Below, piece by piece: positions 1-8,902 of a stretch of 64,000 nucleotides of DNA. Numbering within the stretch: position 1 is the stretch's first letter; each line of letters begins with the position of its first letter. Made by a program: the position numbers and the translations under genes. Location of the stretch: assembly GCF_002304225.1 (NCBI RefSeq), contig NZ_NSLB01000002.1, forward strand, positions 372,001 through 436,000, in the 5' to 3' direction. The notes beneath the pieces are model-generated. The model was not told the origin of the DNA. It made no database searches and was given only the letters and a program-made list of their open reading frames with translations. This DNA is from Pseudomonas sp. HAR-UPW-AIA-41 (GTDB lineage Bacteria; Pseudomonadota; Gammaproteobacteria; Pseudomonadales; Pseudomonadaceae).

Positions 1-25
1 TTTTTGTTAGCTCTTGCGAGGGGAA

Positions 26-496
26 TTACTCGTCCATCTGCGACTGCAGGTAGTTCTGCAAACCGACCTTCTCGATCAGGCCGAGCTGGGTTTCCAGCCA
101 GTCCACATGCTCTTCCTCGGACTCGAGGATCTCTTCGAGCAACTCGCGGGTGGCGTAATCGCCGGCGCTCTCGCAATAGGCAATCGCCGCCTTCAGGTCG
201 GGAATGCCCTTCATCTCCAGCTTGAGATCGCACTCCAGCATTTCCTTGACGTTCTCGCCGATCAGCAGCTTGCCCAGATCCTGCAGGTTGGGCAGACCTT
301 CGAGAAAGAGAATGCGCTTGGTCAGCTTGTCGGCATGCTTCATCTCGTCGATGGACTCGTGGTACTCGTGCTCGCCGAGCTTTTCCAGTCCCCAGTCCTG
401 ATACATGCGCGCGTGCAGGAAGTACTGGTTGATGGCCACCAGTTCGTTGCCAAGGATCTTGTTCAGATGCTGAATGACCTTCTTGTCGCCTTTCAT
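26..496 (-). CDS. bfr: Bacterioferritin (BfrB-type)
   Basis: Heme-containing 24-mer iron-storage protein of the cytoplasm that oxidises Fe(II) and stores it as mineral. The 156-residue product has the full ferroxidase set, E18, E51, H54, E94, E127 and H130, and M52 is the expected heme ligand at the subunit interface. The start is set at the ATG followed by KGDKK because a GAGG lies 8 bases upstream and the family begins exactly there; an in-frame codon 18 bases further up (514) has no good ribosome site. The bacterioferritin-associated ferredoxin gene bfd lies 185 bases upstream on the same strand, separated by a terminator, so the two are neighbours but probably separate transcripts. Family assignment is secure. 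Confidence 0.97.
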   Translation of the reverse strand: MKGDKKVIQHLNKILGNELVAINQYFLHARMYQDWGLEKLGEHEYHESIDEMKHADKLTKRILFLEGLPNLQDLGKLLIGENVKEMLECDLKLEMKGIPDLKAAIAYCESAGDYATRELLEEILESEEEHVDWLETQLGLIEKVGLQNYLQSQMDE

Positions 497-640
497 GACC
501 CGCGCCTCTATCAAGCTCAGTGAAGTAATGCCCGAGTCTGGTCCGCGGTCTTCCTACTGTCAAACGCAGAAGCAAGCCGGCCGGCACGGACCAGCCCTGC
601 CGGTGACAGACATAACCCTGAACCCCTGAAATGCAGGCGA

Positions 641-666
641 AAAAAAACCGGGCATGGCCCGGTTTT
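641..666 (-). terminator. Rho-independent terminator of bfd
   Basis: An AACCGGGC / GCCCGGTT hairpin is followed on the minus strand by a run of seven T. It lies 16 bases past the bfd stop codon. Confidence 0.85.
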
Positions 667-681
667 ACCCGATGCTTACGC

Positions 682-915
682 TCACGCCACGGCGTAGGTG
701 GCCGGCGTGAAGGTCTGCACGCCAACCTGCCCCACATGGGCGGTGTGCATATTGCTCACGGTTTCGCGGACGATCTGTTTGGCCAGACAGGCGCACTTGC
801 CGCACTGGGAGCCCACCCCCAAGGTTTCGCGCACTTCGCGATAGCTGCAGCAGCCTTCGTAGATGGCTTCGCGGATCTGGCCGTCGGTAATCCCGTTGCA
901 GAGGCAGACGTACAT
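682..915 (-). CDS. bfd: Bacterioferritin-associated ferredoxin
   Basis: Small [2Fe-2S] ferredoxin that docks on bacterioferritin and passes electrons to the heme so that stored Fe(III) is released as Fe(II). The 77-residue product carries the Bfd cluster ligands C4 and C6 at the N-terminus and C38 and C41 in the CGKC motif; C22, C23 and C43 are extra cysteines. It is upstream of bfr on the same strand. A TTGACA -35 box overlapped by a Fur-like site lies 55-60 bases upstream, fitting the known induction of bfd by iron starvation in Pseudomonas. The residues after about 60 are less conserved in the family. Confidence 0.96.
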   Translation of the reverse strand: MYVCLCNGITDGQIREAIYEGCCSYREVRETLGVGSQCGKCACLAKQIVRETVSNMHTAHVGQVGVQTFTPATYAVA

Positions 916-946
916 GCGAATGAGTCCTGATTAAGCGTATGCGCAG

Positions 947-975
947 AGCTTAATCTTAATGAGAATGCTTGTCAA
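947..975 (-). promoter_or_regulatory. bfd promoter with overlapping Fur-like box
   Basis: On the minus strand a perfect TTGACA (-35, 970-975) is followed after 17 bases by TAAGCT (-10, 947-952). Positions 955-973, read on the plus strand, match 13 of 19 bases of the Fur consensus and overlap the -35 and the spacer. This is where a Fe-Fur repressor would block the promoter. The site is inferred from pattern only. Confidence 0.6.
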
Positions 976-1082
976 AACATCCGCTATTTATTCGCAACAA
1001 CCTCTGTACATCTATATCCAATGCTTTGGCTGAGCCTGACCACAGGGCACGCCGACCAACAGGGCCGGCCAAGCAAATACAA

Positions 1083-1106
1083 AAAACCCGGCCAAGGCCG
1101 GGTTTC
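1083..1106 (-). terminator. Terminator of the pyrC-rnt operon
   Basis: An AAACCCGGCC / GGCCGGGTTT hairpin with a two-base loop is followed on the minus strand by six or more T (the A run at 1078-1086 on the plus strand). It lies about 20 bases beyond the rnt stop. Confidence 0.85.
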
Positions 1107-1123
1107 GTTCTGGACACAGGCAC

Positions 1124-1801
1124 TCAGTCCTCGTCGTCCATCCAGCCGCCCATCTGCTTCCAGCTGTTGACGATGCCGCAGAACAGCTCGGCCGTCTTCT
1201 CGGTGTCATAACGCGCCGAGTGTGCTTCCTTGCCGTCGAAGGCAATACCAGCTGCCTGACAGGCCTTGGCAAGGACTGTCTGACCATAAGCCAGACCGGC
1301 GAGAGTTGCGGTATCGAAGCTGGAGAACGGATGGAATGGATTGCGCTTCAGGGCCGTGCGATTGACCGCGGCATTGAGAAAGCCAAGGTCGAAACTGCTG
1401 TTGTGCCCGACCAGGATCGCCCGCTTGCAGCCATTGGCCTTGAGCGACTTGCGGATGCCGCGGAAGATTTCGCCCAGTGCCTGCTCTTCACTCACGGCCA
1501 TGCGCAGCGGGTGATCCAGCTTGATGCCGGTGAAATCCAGCGCCGCCTGCTCGATATTGGCCCCGGCGAAGGGTTCGATACGGAAGAAATAGGTGTGCTC
1601 GGGGAACAGCAGGCCCTCCTCGTCCATGCCGATGGTGACCGCGGCAATTTCCAGCAAGGCATCGGTGGCCGCATTGAAGCCACCGGTCTCGACATCCACC
1701 ACCACCGGCAGGTAGCCACGGAAACGACGGGCCATCGGCGGCTTGAGTCCGCCGCTGTGCGGCTCCAGTTCGTCTTCGTAGTACTCCAGATCCTCACTCA
1801 T
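1124..1801 (-). CDS. rnt: Ribonuclease T
   Basis: DEDDh-family 3'-5' exoribonuclease that trims the CCA end of tRNA and matures 5S/23S rRNA 3' ends. In the 225-residue product exonuclease motif I is D36 and E38 in VVDVETGG, motif II is D138 in GHNSSFD, and motif III is H194 and D199 in HSARYD; all catalytic acids are present. The start ATG overlaps the pyrC stop by 8 bases, which indicates translational coupling in a pyrC-rnt operon ending at the terminator near 1083-1106. The reading frame stays open upstream into pyrC, but that extension is antisense-free overlap only: homology begins at the chosen start. Confidence 0.96.
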   Translation of the reverse strand: MSEDLEYYEDELEPHSGGLKPPMARRFRGYLPVVVDVETGGFNAATDALLEIAAVTIGMDEEGLLFPEHTYFFRIEPFAGANIEQAALDFTGIKLDHPLRMAVSEEQALGEIFRGIRKSLKANGCKRAILVGHNSSFDLGFLNAAVNRTALKRNPFHPFSSFDTATLAGLAYGQTVLAKACQAAGIAFDGKEAHSARYDTEKTAELFCGIVNSWKQMGGWMDDED

Positions 1802-2833
1802 CGACGAGTCTCCAGCGCAGCTGCTCATTGGCTCGCAGCGGCACGACTTCGAAATCGCCGAACGGCAGGCTGGCCGGTGCCGTCCACTCCTCGCGTACCA
1901 GAGTGATGCGGTCGGTGTTGCGCGGCAGGCCGTAGAAATCAGCACCAAAGTGGCTGGCAAAGGCTTCCAGCTTGTCCAGAGCGCCCTGCTGCTCGAACAC
2001 CTCGGCGTAGAGTTCGATGGCGGCATAGGCGGTATAGCAGCCGGCACAGCCACAGGCGGCTTCCTTGGCGTGCTTGGCATGCGGCGCCGAGTCGGTGCCG
2101 AGGAAGAACTTCGGGTTGCCACTGGTGGCCGCCTCCAGCAACGCCTGCTGGTGGGTGCCGCGCTTGAGAATCGGCAGGCAGTAGAAATGCGGGCGGATAC
2201 CGCCAACCAGCATGTGGTTACGGTTGTACAGCAGATGGTGGGCAGTGATCGTGGCGCCGACATTGGCCGGCGCGGCCTTAACGAACGCGGCGGCATCGCC
2301 GGTGGTGATGTGTTCGAACACCACCTTCAGGGTCGGGAAACGCTCGACCACGCGGGTCAGGTGCTCATCGATGAAACGCTTCTCACGGTCGAACACGTCG
2401 ACCTCGGGACGGGTCACCTCGCCATGCACCAGCAGCGGCAGGCCGATCTCGGCCATGGCCTCCAGCGCCGGGAAGATCTTGTCCAGGCTGGTCACCCCGG
2501 AATCGGAGTTGGTGGTCGCCCCGGCCGGGTACAGCTTGGCGGCATGCACAAATCCGCTGGCCTTGGCGCCACGCACATCATCGGGCGTGGTGTTGTCGGT
2601 GAGGTACAGCACCATCAGCGGTTCGAAACGGCTGCCGGCGGGCGCGCCGCGAGAATGCGCTGACGGTAGGCGTCGGCCTCGGCGGCATTGCGTACCGGCG
2701 GCACCAGGTTGGGCATGACGATGGCACGGCCGAAGGTGCGGGCAGCATCACCGACGGTCTGCGCCAGGGCGGCACCGTCACGCAGATGGATGTGCCAGTC
2801 ATCGGGGCGCAGCAGAGAAATACGGTCGGACAT
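1794..2833 (-). pseudogene. pyrC: Dihydroorotase, interrupted by an apparent one-base frameshift
   Basis: Zinc enzyme that closes carbamoyl-aspartate to dihydroorotate in pyrimidine synthesis (E. coli-type, about 348 residues). The reading frame is split. The first 72 codons (2615-2833) encode the start MSDRIS, the zinc-binding H14 and H16 in DDWHIHLRD, and end at TGA. The remainder (1794 to about 2640) continues in another frame with the carboxylated-lysine region [21 protein letters not shown] and GTDSAPH. Restoring one base near 2637-2645, in a GC-rich run, joins them into a normal protein of about 347 codons. The TGA of part one overlaps an ATG of part two (TGATG, 2613-2617), so reinitiation is conceivable, but part two alone would lack the HxH metal site. 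It is either a real mutation or a sequencing error. Upstream partner of rnt. Confidence 0.88.
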
Positions 2834-2862
2834 GAAGACTTTCCTGGCGGGTAAAACGTGGG

Positions 2863-2888
2863 CAAATGCTACCGGAAAAGGCCGATTG
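2863..2888 (+). promoter_or_regulatory. Candidate sigma-28 (FliA) promoter for motY
   Basis: CAAATGCT, 10 bases, then GCCGATTG resembles the flagellar sigma-28 pattern TAAAGTTT-N11-GCCGATAA, with a perfect GCCGAT core but a one-base-short spacer. It lies about 110 bases before the motY start, on the right strand. Suggestive only. Confidence 0.4.
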
Positions 2889-2995
2889 CCGGGCAGCGAA
2901 TTTCACCGACCGGTCACCAGCTGTCGCCCGGCATCAAGTTTGCGAGCCTGCCGCCGATACTGACTGCATCGACCCTTGTCACTCTGGAGCGCACT

Positions 2996-3907
2996 GTGCA
3001 CCAGCCCACATTTGCCCTGCTCGGCCTGATGCTGAGCCTGCCGGCCACGGCCCTGACCTTCCAGCCCCGACTGGAAAAGGCCCAGTGGCAGGTCGAAGGC
3101 GACCAGTTCGAGTGCCGTCTGAGCCAGCCGGTGGCGGACTTTGGCAGTGGCGAGTTTGTGCGCAAGGCCGGCGAGCAGGCGATCTTTCGCCTCAACGCCA
3201 GCGAGCGCCTGCTGGGCCAGGGACAAGCCACCCTGCTGGCCGCAGCTGCCCCCTGGCAACCGGGACGAGGCGACATCAACCTCGGGGCGGTCAAGGTGCA
3301 GTTCGGCAGCACCCCGCTGGCCACCAGCGAAGCCCAGGCCGCGCGCCTGCTGACCGGTCTGCTGGAAGGCCGCAGCCCGCTGGTACGCCACCAGAGCTGG
3401 CAGGGCGACCGCACCGAAGTGCGCCTGCTGCCAACGCACTTCGCCAAGGCCTACGCCGAGTTTGCCACCTGTAACACCAAGCTGCTGCCGGTGAATTTCG
3501 AGCAGATCAGGAACACCCAGATCGGTTTTGCCAGCGGTATTGCTCTGGATGATCTGGGCAAGGCCAAGCTGGACATCATCCTCGAGTACCTCAAGGCCGA
3601 CCCGACGGTGAACCGCATCCAGCTGGACGGCCACTCCGACAACAGTGGCAATCGCCTGCTCAACCGTGACCACTCCCGGCGACGGGCCCTGGCCGTCATG
3701 GAGTACCTGAAAGCCAAGGGCATCGCCGAAGAGCAGATCACCCTGCGCTTCCATGGCGAGCGCTATCCGCTGGTACCCAACAACTCCGCCAGCAACCGGG
3801 CGAAAAACCGCCGGGTAACCATCACCCTGTCGCGCGAACCTGAAGCCGAAGAAGCACCCGCGCCGACCACGCCGACCAGCAGCGACACTCCCGCGGCCAC
3901 CTCCTGA
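2996..3907 (+). CDS. motY: Flagellar stator-associated protein MotY (OmpA-like)
   Basis: Periplasmic T-ring-type protein that links the MotAB/MotCD stators to the sodium- or proton-driven motor. The 303-residue product starts with a signal peptide (TFALLGLMLSLPATA) followed by the MotY N-terminal domain (LTFQPRLEKAQWQVEGDQFEC), then a C-terminal OmpA peptidoglycan-binding domain with LDGHSDNSGN and the NRAKNRRV motif near residue 280. A GTG start is chosen because GGAG sits 6 bases upstream and the signal peptide follows at once; no ATG fits. The last about 25 residues are a Pro/Thr/Ser tail. The position between pyrC and argG is the usual Pseudomonas one. A possible sigma-28 promoter lies upstream. 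Confidence 0.92.
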   Translation: MHQPTFALLGLMLSLPATALTFQPRLEKAQWQVEGDQFECRLSQPVADFGSGEFVRKAGEQAIFRLNASERLLGQGQATLLAAAAPWQPGRGDINLGAVKVQFGSTPLATSEAQAARLLTGLLEGRSPLVRHQSWQGDRTEVRLLPTHFAKAYAEFATCNTKLLPVNFEQIRNTQIGFASGIALDDLGKAKLDIILEYLKADPTVNRIQLDGHSDNSGNRLLNRDHSRRRALAVMEYLKAKGIAEEQITLRFHGERYPLVPNNSASNRAKNRRVTITLSREPEAEEAPAPTTPTSSDTPAATS

Positions 3908-4018
3908 ATCCATCATCCTCAGTCGCTTTGTCGTCAGAGGGTGTCGCGCCCCTGTAAAAGAGCGTCTACCACCGGTAGAATCGTGCGCTTTTCCGTACAA
4001 CCCCGTGGAGCTGATGGC

Positions 4019-5239
<1,221 letters not shown>

Positions 5240-5254
5240 GCGACTGCAGCTGTT

Positions 5255-5294
5255 AAAAAGCCCCGTGCGGCCACGACCCGCACGGGGCTTTTTT
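5255..5294. terminator. Bidirectional terminator between argG and an AraC-type gene
   Basis: AAAAAGCCCCGTGCGG pairs with CCCGCACGGGGCTTTTTT around a short loop. T runs exist on both strands, and the stem ends at the stop codon of the convergent AraC-type gene, so it serves both. Confidence 0.93.
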
Positions 5295-6316
5295 CATTCC
5301 GGCGCAGCTTGCTGGCGCCGCCAGGCCGCCGGCGTGCAACCGGCCCAGCGCCGGAAGGCATGGATGAAGGCCGCCGCCTCGGCATAGCCCAGCGCCAGCG
5401 CCACCTGTTCGACACTCTGGGTACCACTGCCCAGCAATTGCCGGGCACGACTGAAGCGGGTCTCGTCGAGCAACTGGCGATAACTGCTGCCGGCGGCGCT
5501 CAGCTGATGACGCAGAGTGCGTTCGGCCAGGCCGAGCGCAGCGGCCACCTGAGCCGCATCCGGATAGCCCTGCGAATACAACGCCAGGTGCTGGCGTACC
5601 TGAGCGACCACGTCGCCACCCCGCTGCTCCTGCAGTTGCTGCGCCAGACGCTCATCGCATTGCCCGCGATAGTAGGCATGGGCCGTCGGGTCGGCCGTTG
5701 GCAGCTTCAGCTGCAGGTGCTCGTTGGCAATCCAGAAGCGCGCCTGCTCGGCACCAAAGCGCACCGGGCAACCGTAATAGGCCTCGTAGGGCCGGCCGTC
5801 CGCCGGCGCGGGATATGGCACCTCGACCCGCGCAGCGCGCAGATTCAGGCCGAGATTGTTCTGCAGATCGAGCAGCAGCTTGTAGGTACCGGCCATTTCC
5901 ACATCGACCAGAAAACGCCGACCGGGCTCGGGCAGCTCCAGCGGCGTCAGGCACAGCGCACTCTCGCGCTCACCGGGCACGAAACTCAGCGGACTGAAGA
6001 GAAAAGTCAGTTGCTGGTAGCGCAACCCGCACTGCAACGCCTCATAGGCATTGGCGCAGGTCAGCAACAGGAAGCTGAACGGCCCGTAGCCGGTGAAGCC
6101 AAAACCCTGCCCCAGCGTCAGACCCAGATCGGCGCGTGGCAAGCGGCCGGCCAGATCACAGAGCAGACGCAGCTCGAGCGCACGGTCGATGCGCGCGCCG
6201 GGAGCCAGTTGCTCCTCGGAAAGACCATAGCTGGCCAGCACCGGCGACAGATCGAAGCCCTCGGCACGCAGGGTATTGAGCATGTACAGCAGGCCGAGCA
6301 CGGGTTGAGTGGTCAT
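5294..6316 (-). CDS. AraC-family transcriptional regulator
   Basis: Predicted cytoplasmic DNA-binding regulator of 340 residues. The first about 190 residues resemble the arabinose-binding-like N-terminal domain found in the OruR/ArgR-type AraC subfamily (GFGFTGYGPFSFLLLTCANAYEAL). The last about 95 residues form the two-helix-turn-helix AraC domain (VAAALGLAERTLRHQLSAAG and VEQVALALGYAEAAAFIHAF). It is divergent from the flavin monooxygenase gene at 6441, with 124 bases between them, so it most likely controls that gene; the inducer is unknown. The ATG at 6316 is used; a GTG nine bases upstream is also possible, and neither has a strong ribosome site. Confidence 0.9.
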   Translation of the reverse strand: MTTQPVLGLLYMLNTLRAEGFDLSPVLASYGLSEEQLAPGARIDRALELRLLCDLAGRLPRADLGLTLGQGFGFTGYGPFSFLLLTCANAYEALQCGLRYQQLTFLFSPLSFVPGERESALCLTPLELPEPGRRFLVDVEMAGTYKLLLDLQNNLGLNLRAARVEVPYPAPADGRPYEAYYGCPVRFGAEQARFWIANEHLQLKLPTADPTAHAYYRGQCDERLAQQLQEQRGGDVVAQVRQHLALYSQGYPDAAQVAAALGLAERTLRHQLSAAGSSYRQLLDETRFSRARQLLGSGTQSVEQVALALGYAEAAAFIHAFRRWAGCTPAAWRRQQAAPE

Positions 6317-6440
6317 ACGGATCACTTGCCGGAATTATCAATTTATCCTGCCACCCTAGCATATCCCCACAAAACGGCAGCCCATTAAAGTGCGGGTCAT
6401 CGGCCAACCCGCCGCCCGACAACAAGAAGGAAGACTGCCC

Positions 6441-7997
6441 ATGAATGCTCGCGTTACCCCCTCGTTCGATCCTGCCACCGCGCCCTCGCCGCTGCTGGTG
6501 GATGTCGCCATCATCGGCGCCGGCTTTGGCGGCCTGTGCATGGCCATCCAGCTGTTGAAAAACGGCAATGATCGCTTCGTAGTGCTGGAAAAAGCCGCCG
6601 AAGTGGGCGGCACCTGGCGCGACAACAGCTACCCGGGCGCGGCCTGCGATGTGCAATCGCACATGTACTCCTTCTCCTTCGCCGGCAAGGCGGACTGGAG
6701 CCAGCGCTATGCGCCCTGGCAGGAAATCCAGCAGTACATCCTCGACACCACCGACGCCTACGGCCTGCGCCGCTACATTCGCCCCAACTGCATGGTCAGC
6801 GGCGCCCGCTTCGACAAGAGCACCGCGCTCTGGACACTGGACACCGCCGCCGGCGATGTGATCCGCGCACGCCATGTGGTGCTCGCCTCCGGGCCATTGC
6901 ATGTGCCTTCCATCCCTCAGTTCAAGGGCATGGAGACCTTCAAGGGGGCGCTGTTCCATTCGGCGCAGTGGGATCACAGCGTCGATCTCAAGGGCAAGAA
7001 AGTCATTTCGATCGGTACCGGCGGCAGCGCCATCCAGTACTGCCCGGAGATTGCTCCGGAGGTCGAGCAACTGACCGTGATGCAACGCACGCCGGCCTGG
7101 GTCATCCCGCGCGATACGCGCAAGTACCCCGAGTGGAAGAAAAAACTCTTCGCCCGCTTCCCGCTGATCCGCAAGCTGCACCGTGCGCGCCTGTACTGGA
7201 GCAACGAATCGCGCGTCTGGCCGATCTTCAATCCGGCGATCGCCAGGGTCCTGCAGAACCTGGCCAAGCTGTTCATCCGATACCAGGTCAAGGATCCCGA
7301 ACAGGTGCGCCGGCTGACCCCGGACTATGTGCTGGGCTGCAAGCGCATCCTGATCTCCAACAAGTGGTACCCCATGTTCAACCGCAGCAACGTGGAGCTG
7401 GTCAGCGAGGGCGTGCGCGAGATCCGCGAACACTCGCTGGTGACCAGCAGCGGCCGCGAGATAGAAGCCGACTGCATCATCCTTGGTACCGGTTTCCAGG
7501 TCGACCCGCGCCTGTACATGCAGGACTTCCCCTGCAGCGGTCTGCCCGGCCATGAACTGATGGACGACTGGAAGGATGGTGCCGAGGCCTATCTGGGCAT
7601 CAGCGTGCATGGCTACCCCAACCTGCACCAGCTGGTCGGCCCCAACACCGCGCTGGGGCACAACTCGATCATCTTCATGATCGAAGCGCAGGTGCACTAC
7701 ATCCTCGAAGCCATGAAGGCCATGGACAACCGCGGCGCCGACTACCTGGATGTAAAGCCCGAAGCGCAGGCGCGTTTCAATGCCAAGGTGCAGGCAGCCA
7801 TGAAAGGGACGGTATGGAGCTCAGGCTGCGTCAGCTGGTACCAGCAGGGCGACGGCAAGAACTTCACCATCTGGCCCTGGTCCACCTGGCGTTACTGGCT
7901 GGCCACGCGCCAGGTACCGCTCGCCGACTACAGTTTCCACCGCCGCGAGGCCCAGCCGGAGCCGCGCCGCCAACAGAAAGCCGTAGAGTCTGCCTGA
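6441..7997 (+). CDS. Baeyer-Villiger-type FAD monooxygenase
   Basis: Flavoprotein of 518 residues in the class B monooxygenase family, which uses NADPH, FAD and O2 to insert oxygen next to ketones. Seen are the FAD-binding GAGFGG (26-31), the Baeyer-Villiger fingerprint FxGxxxHxxxWD with F167, G169, H173, W177 and D178, and a second Rossmann motif IGTGGSA for NADPH. The start is the ATG preceded by AAGGAAG; the frame extends 17 codons further up without support. The substrate cannot be read from sequence. A divergent AraC-type regulator at 5294-6316 probably controls it. A terminator follows directly. Confidence 0.9.
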   Translation: MNARVTPSFDPATAPSPLLVDVAIIGAGFGGLCMAIQLLKNGNDRFVVLEKAAEVGGTWRDNSYPGAACDVQSHMYSFSFAGKADWSQRYAPWQEIQQYILDTTDAYGLRRYIRPNCMVSGARFDKSTALWTLDTAAGDVIRARHVVLASGPLHVPSIPQFKGMETFKGALFHSAQWDHSVDLKGKKVISIGTGGSAIQYCPEIAPEVEQLTVMQRTPAWVIPRDTRKYPEWKKKLFARFPLIRKLHRARLYWSNESRVWPIFNPAIARVLQNLAKLFIRYQVKDPEQVRRLTPDYVLGCKRILISNKWYPMFNRSNVELVSEGVREIREHSLVTSSGREIEADCIILGTGFQVDPRLYMQDFPCSGLPGHELMDDWKDGAEAYLGISVHGYPNLHQLVGPNTALGHNSIIFMIEAQVHYILEAMKAMDNRGADYLDVKPEAQARFNAKVQAAMKGTVWSSGCVSWYQQGDGKNFTIWPWSTWRYWLATRQVPLADYSFHRREAQPEPRRQQKAVESA

Positions 7998-8007
7998 CAG
8001 CGGAAAC

Positions 8008-8036
8008 AAAAACGCCCCGCAACGCGGGGCGTTTTC
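8008..8036. terminator. Terminator after the flavin monooxygenase
   Basis: AAACGCCCCGC pairs with GCGGGGCGTTT around a two- to three-base loop. It lies 11 bases past the stop and between convergent genes, so it probably serves both strands. Confidence 0.9.
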
Positions 8037-8049
8037 GCTGAATGTTTGA

Positions 8050-8514
8050 TCAGTGAGCGACGCGACTGGTGCCGTTGACGCTCATGATGCGCACACGCTC
8101 GCCAACCCGGAAAATCTCGTTTTCCTGCACTTCCTGGACGTAAGCGCGCAATGAACCGTCATCTTCACGCACGGTAATCTCGACTCCCTGAGTACGGGTC
8201 AAGCCCTCTTCTGCAGCAGCTCCCAGCATACCGCCCGCCACTGCACCAATAATGGCTGCTACGGTGCTGCCTTTACCGCCACCAATCCCACTGGCAGCCA
8301 CACCACCCACACCTGCACCGGCAATAGCCCCAATCGGCGTTTTGCTGCCTTCGATCTTCACAGGCCGCAGGCTCTCGATCGTGCCCATACGCACAGTCTG
8401 CACCTGGCGCGCTTCATCTCGGGAATAGGAGTCGCCGGTCAGACTCGACTGGCAGCCGCCAAGCAGCAGGCCAACACTGGTCATGGCAGCCAGCAGCACA
8501 ACGGATTTACGCAT
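8050..8514 (-). CDS. SlyB-like glycine-zipper lipoprotein
   Basis: Outer-membrane lipoprotein of 154 residues related to SlyB/PcpY (17 kDa antigen-like). It has a lipoprotein signal ending in LLLGGC, then a Gly-zipper hydrophobic stretch (GAIAGAGVGGVAASGIGGGKG and AAIIGAVAGGMLGAAAEEG) and a C-terminal beta segment (VEITVREDDGSLRAYVQ). The start is the ATG of MRKSV with GAGG about 8 bases upstream; the longer frame to 8607 would bury the signal peptide. Proteins of this class stabilise the outer membrane under stress in enterics; the role here is inferred. It is a single gene, convergent with the monooxygenase. Confidence 0.88.
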   Translation of the reverse strand: MRKSVVLLAAMTSVGLLLGGCQSSLTGDSYSRDEARQVQTVRMGTIESLRPVKIEGSKTPIGAIAGAGVGGVAASGIGGGKGSTVAAIIGAVAGGMLGAAAEEGLTRTQGVEITVREDDGSLRAYVQEVQENEIFRVGERVRIMSVNGTSRVAH

Positions 8515-8668
8515 GATGAATCCTCGCTTTAAAGGTGTGTCCATTAGACAGCGGCAAGTGCCAAGTGTCACCGCTGATATGGGAAAAACTCTGGGGCGGC
8601 GCGACAATCAGTCTAGTGTCATCAGCCAGGCTTCCTGCAGTAGCCTGCACGCGAGCAGAGGATAGCCT

Positions 8669-8902
8669 ATGGATTACTTCATTATTTTCATCACCACCGC
8701 CGCCGGCCTGTACTTTCACTGGTGGCTGTTTGTGCGGATTCGCCGCTGGAGCGACCGCGACCTGGCCCTGTCGATGGCCGAAGGCGATGCCGGCAAACGT
8801 GCCTACATGCTCGAACAGCTGGCCCTGGCGCAGACCCAGAAAATCAAGCGCCGCGACCTAACAGAGTGGCTGCAGCAGGCCGCCGCGCACTACCGCCCCT
8901 GA
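8669..8902 (+). CDS. Small conserved membrane-anchored protein
   Basis: A 77-residue protein of unknown function with one N-terminal membrane segment (residues 3-22, FIIFITTAAGLYFHWWLFV) followed by a charged helical tail (RRWSDRDLALSMAEGDAGKR). AGAGGA 6 bases before the ATG supports it as a real gene. Its last 13 bases overlap the 3' end of the convergent glycerate kinase gene. I recognise it only as a small protein found in pseudomonads, not its role. Confidence 0.75.
   Translation: MDYFIIFITTAAGLYFHWWLFVRIRRWSDRDLALSMAEGDAGKRAYMLEQLALAQTQKIKRRDLTEWLQQAAAHYRP

Noticed and set aside
497..514. Upstream start for bfr
   Set aside because: Adds six residues unlike the family and lacks a ribosome site.
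2613..2645. Programmed ribosomal frameshifting in pyrC
   Set aside because: No slippery heptamer or downstream pseudoknot is evident; a simple deletion or read error is more likely.
6156..7697. Long frame antisense to the flavin monooxygenase
   Set aside because: The plus-strand gene has cofactor motifs and ribosome site; the minus frame has none.
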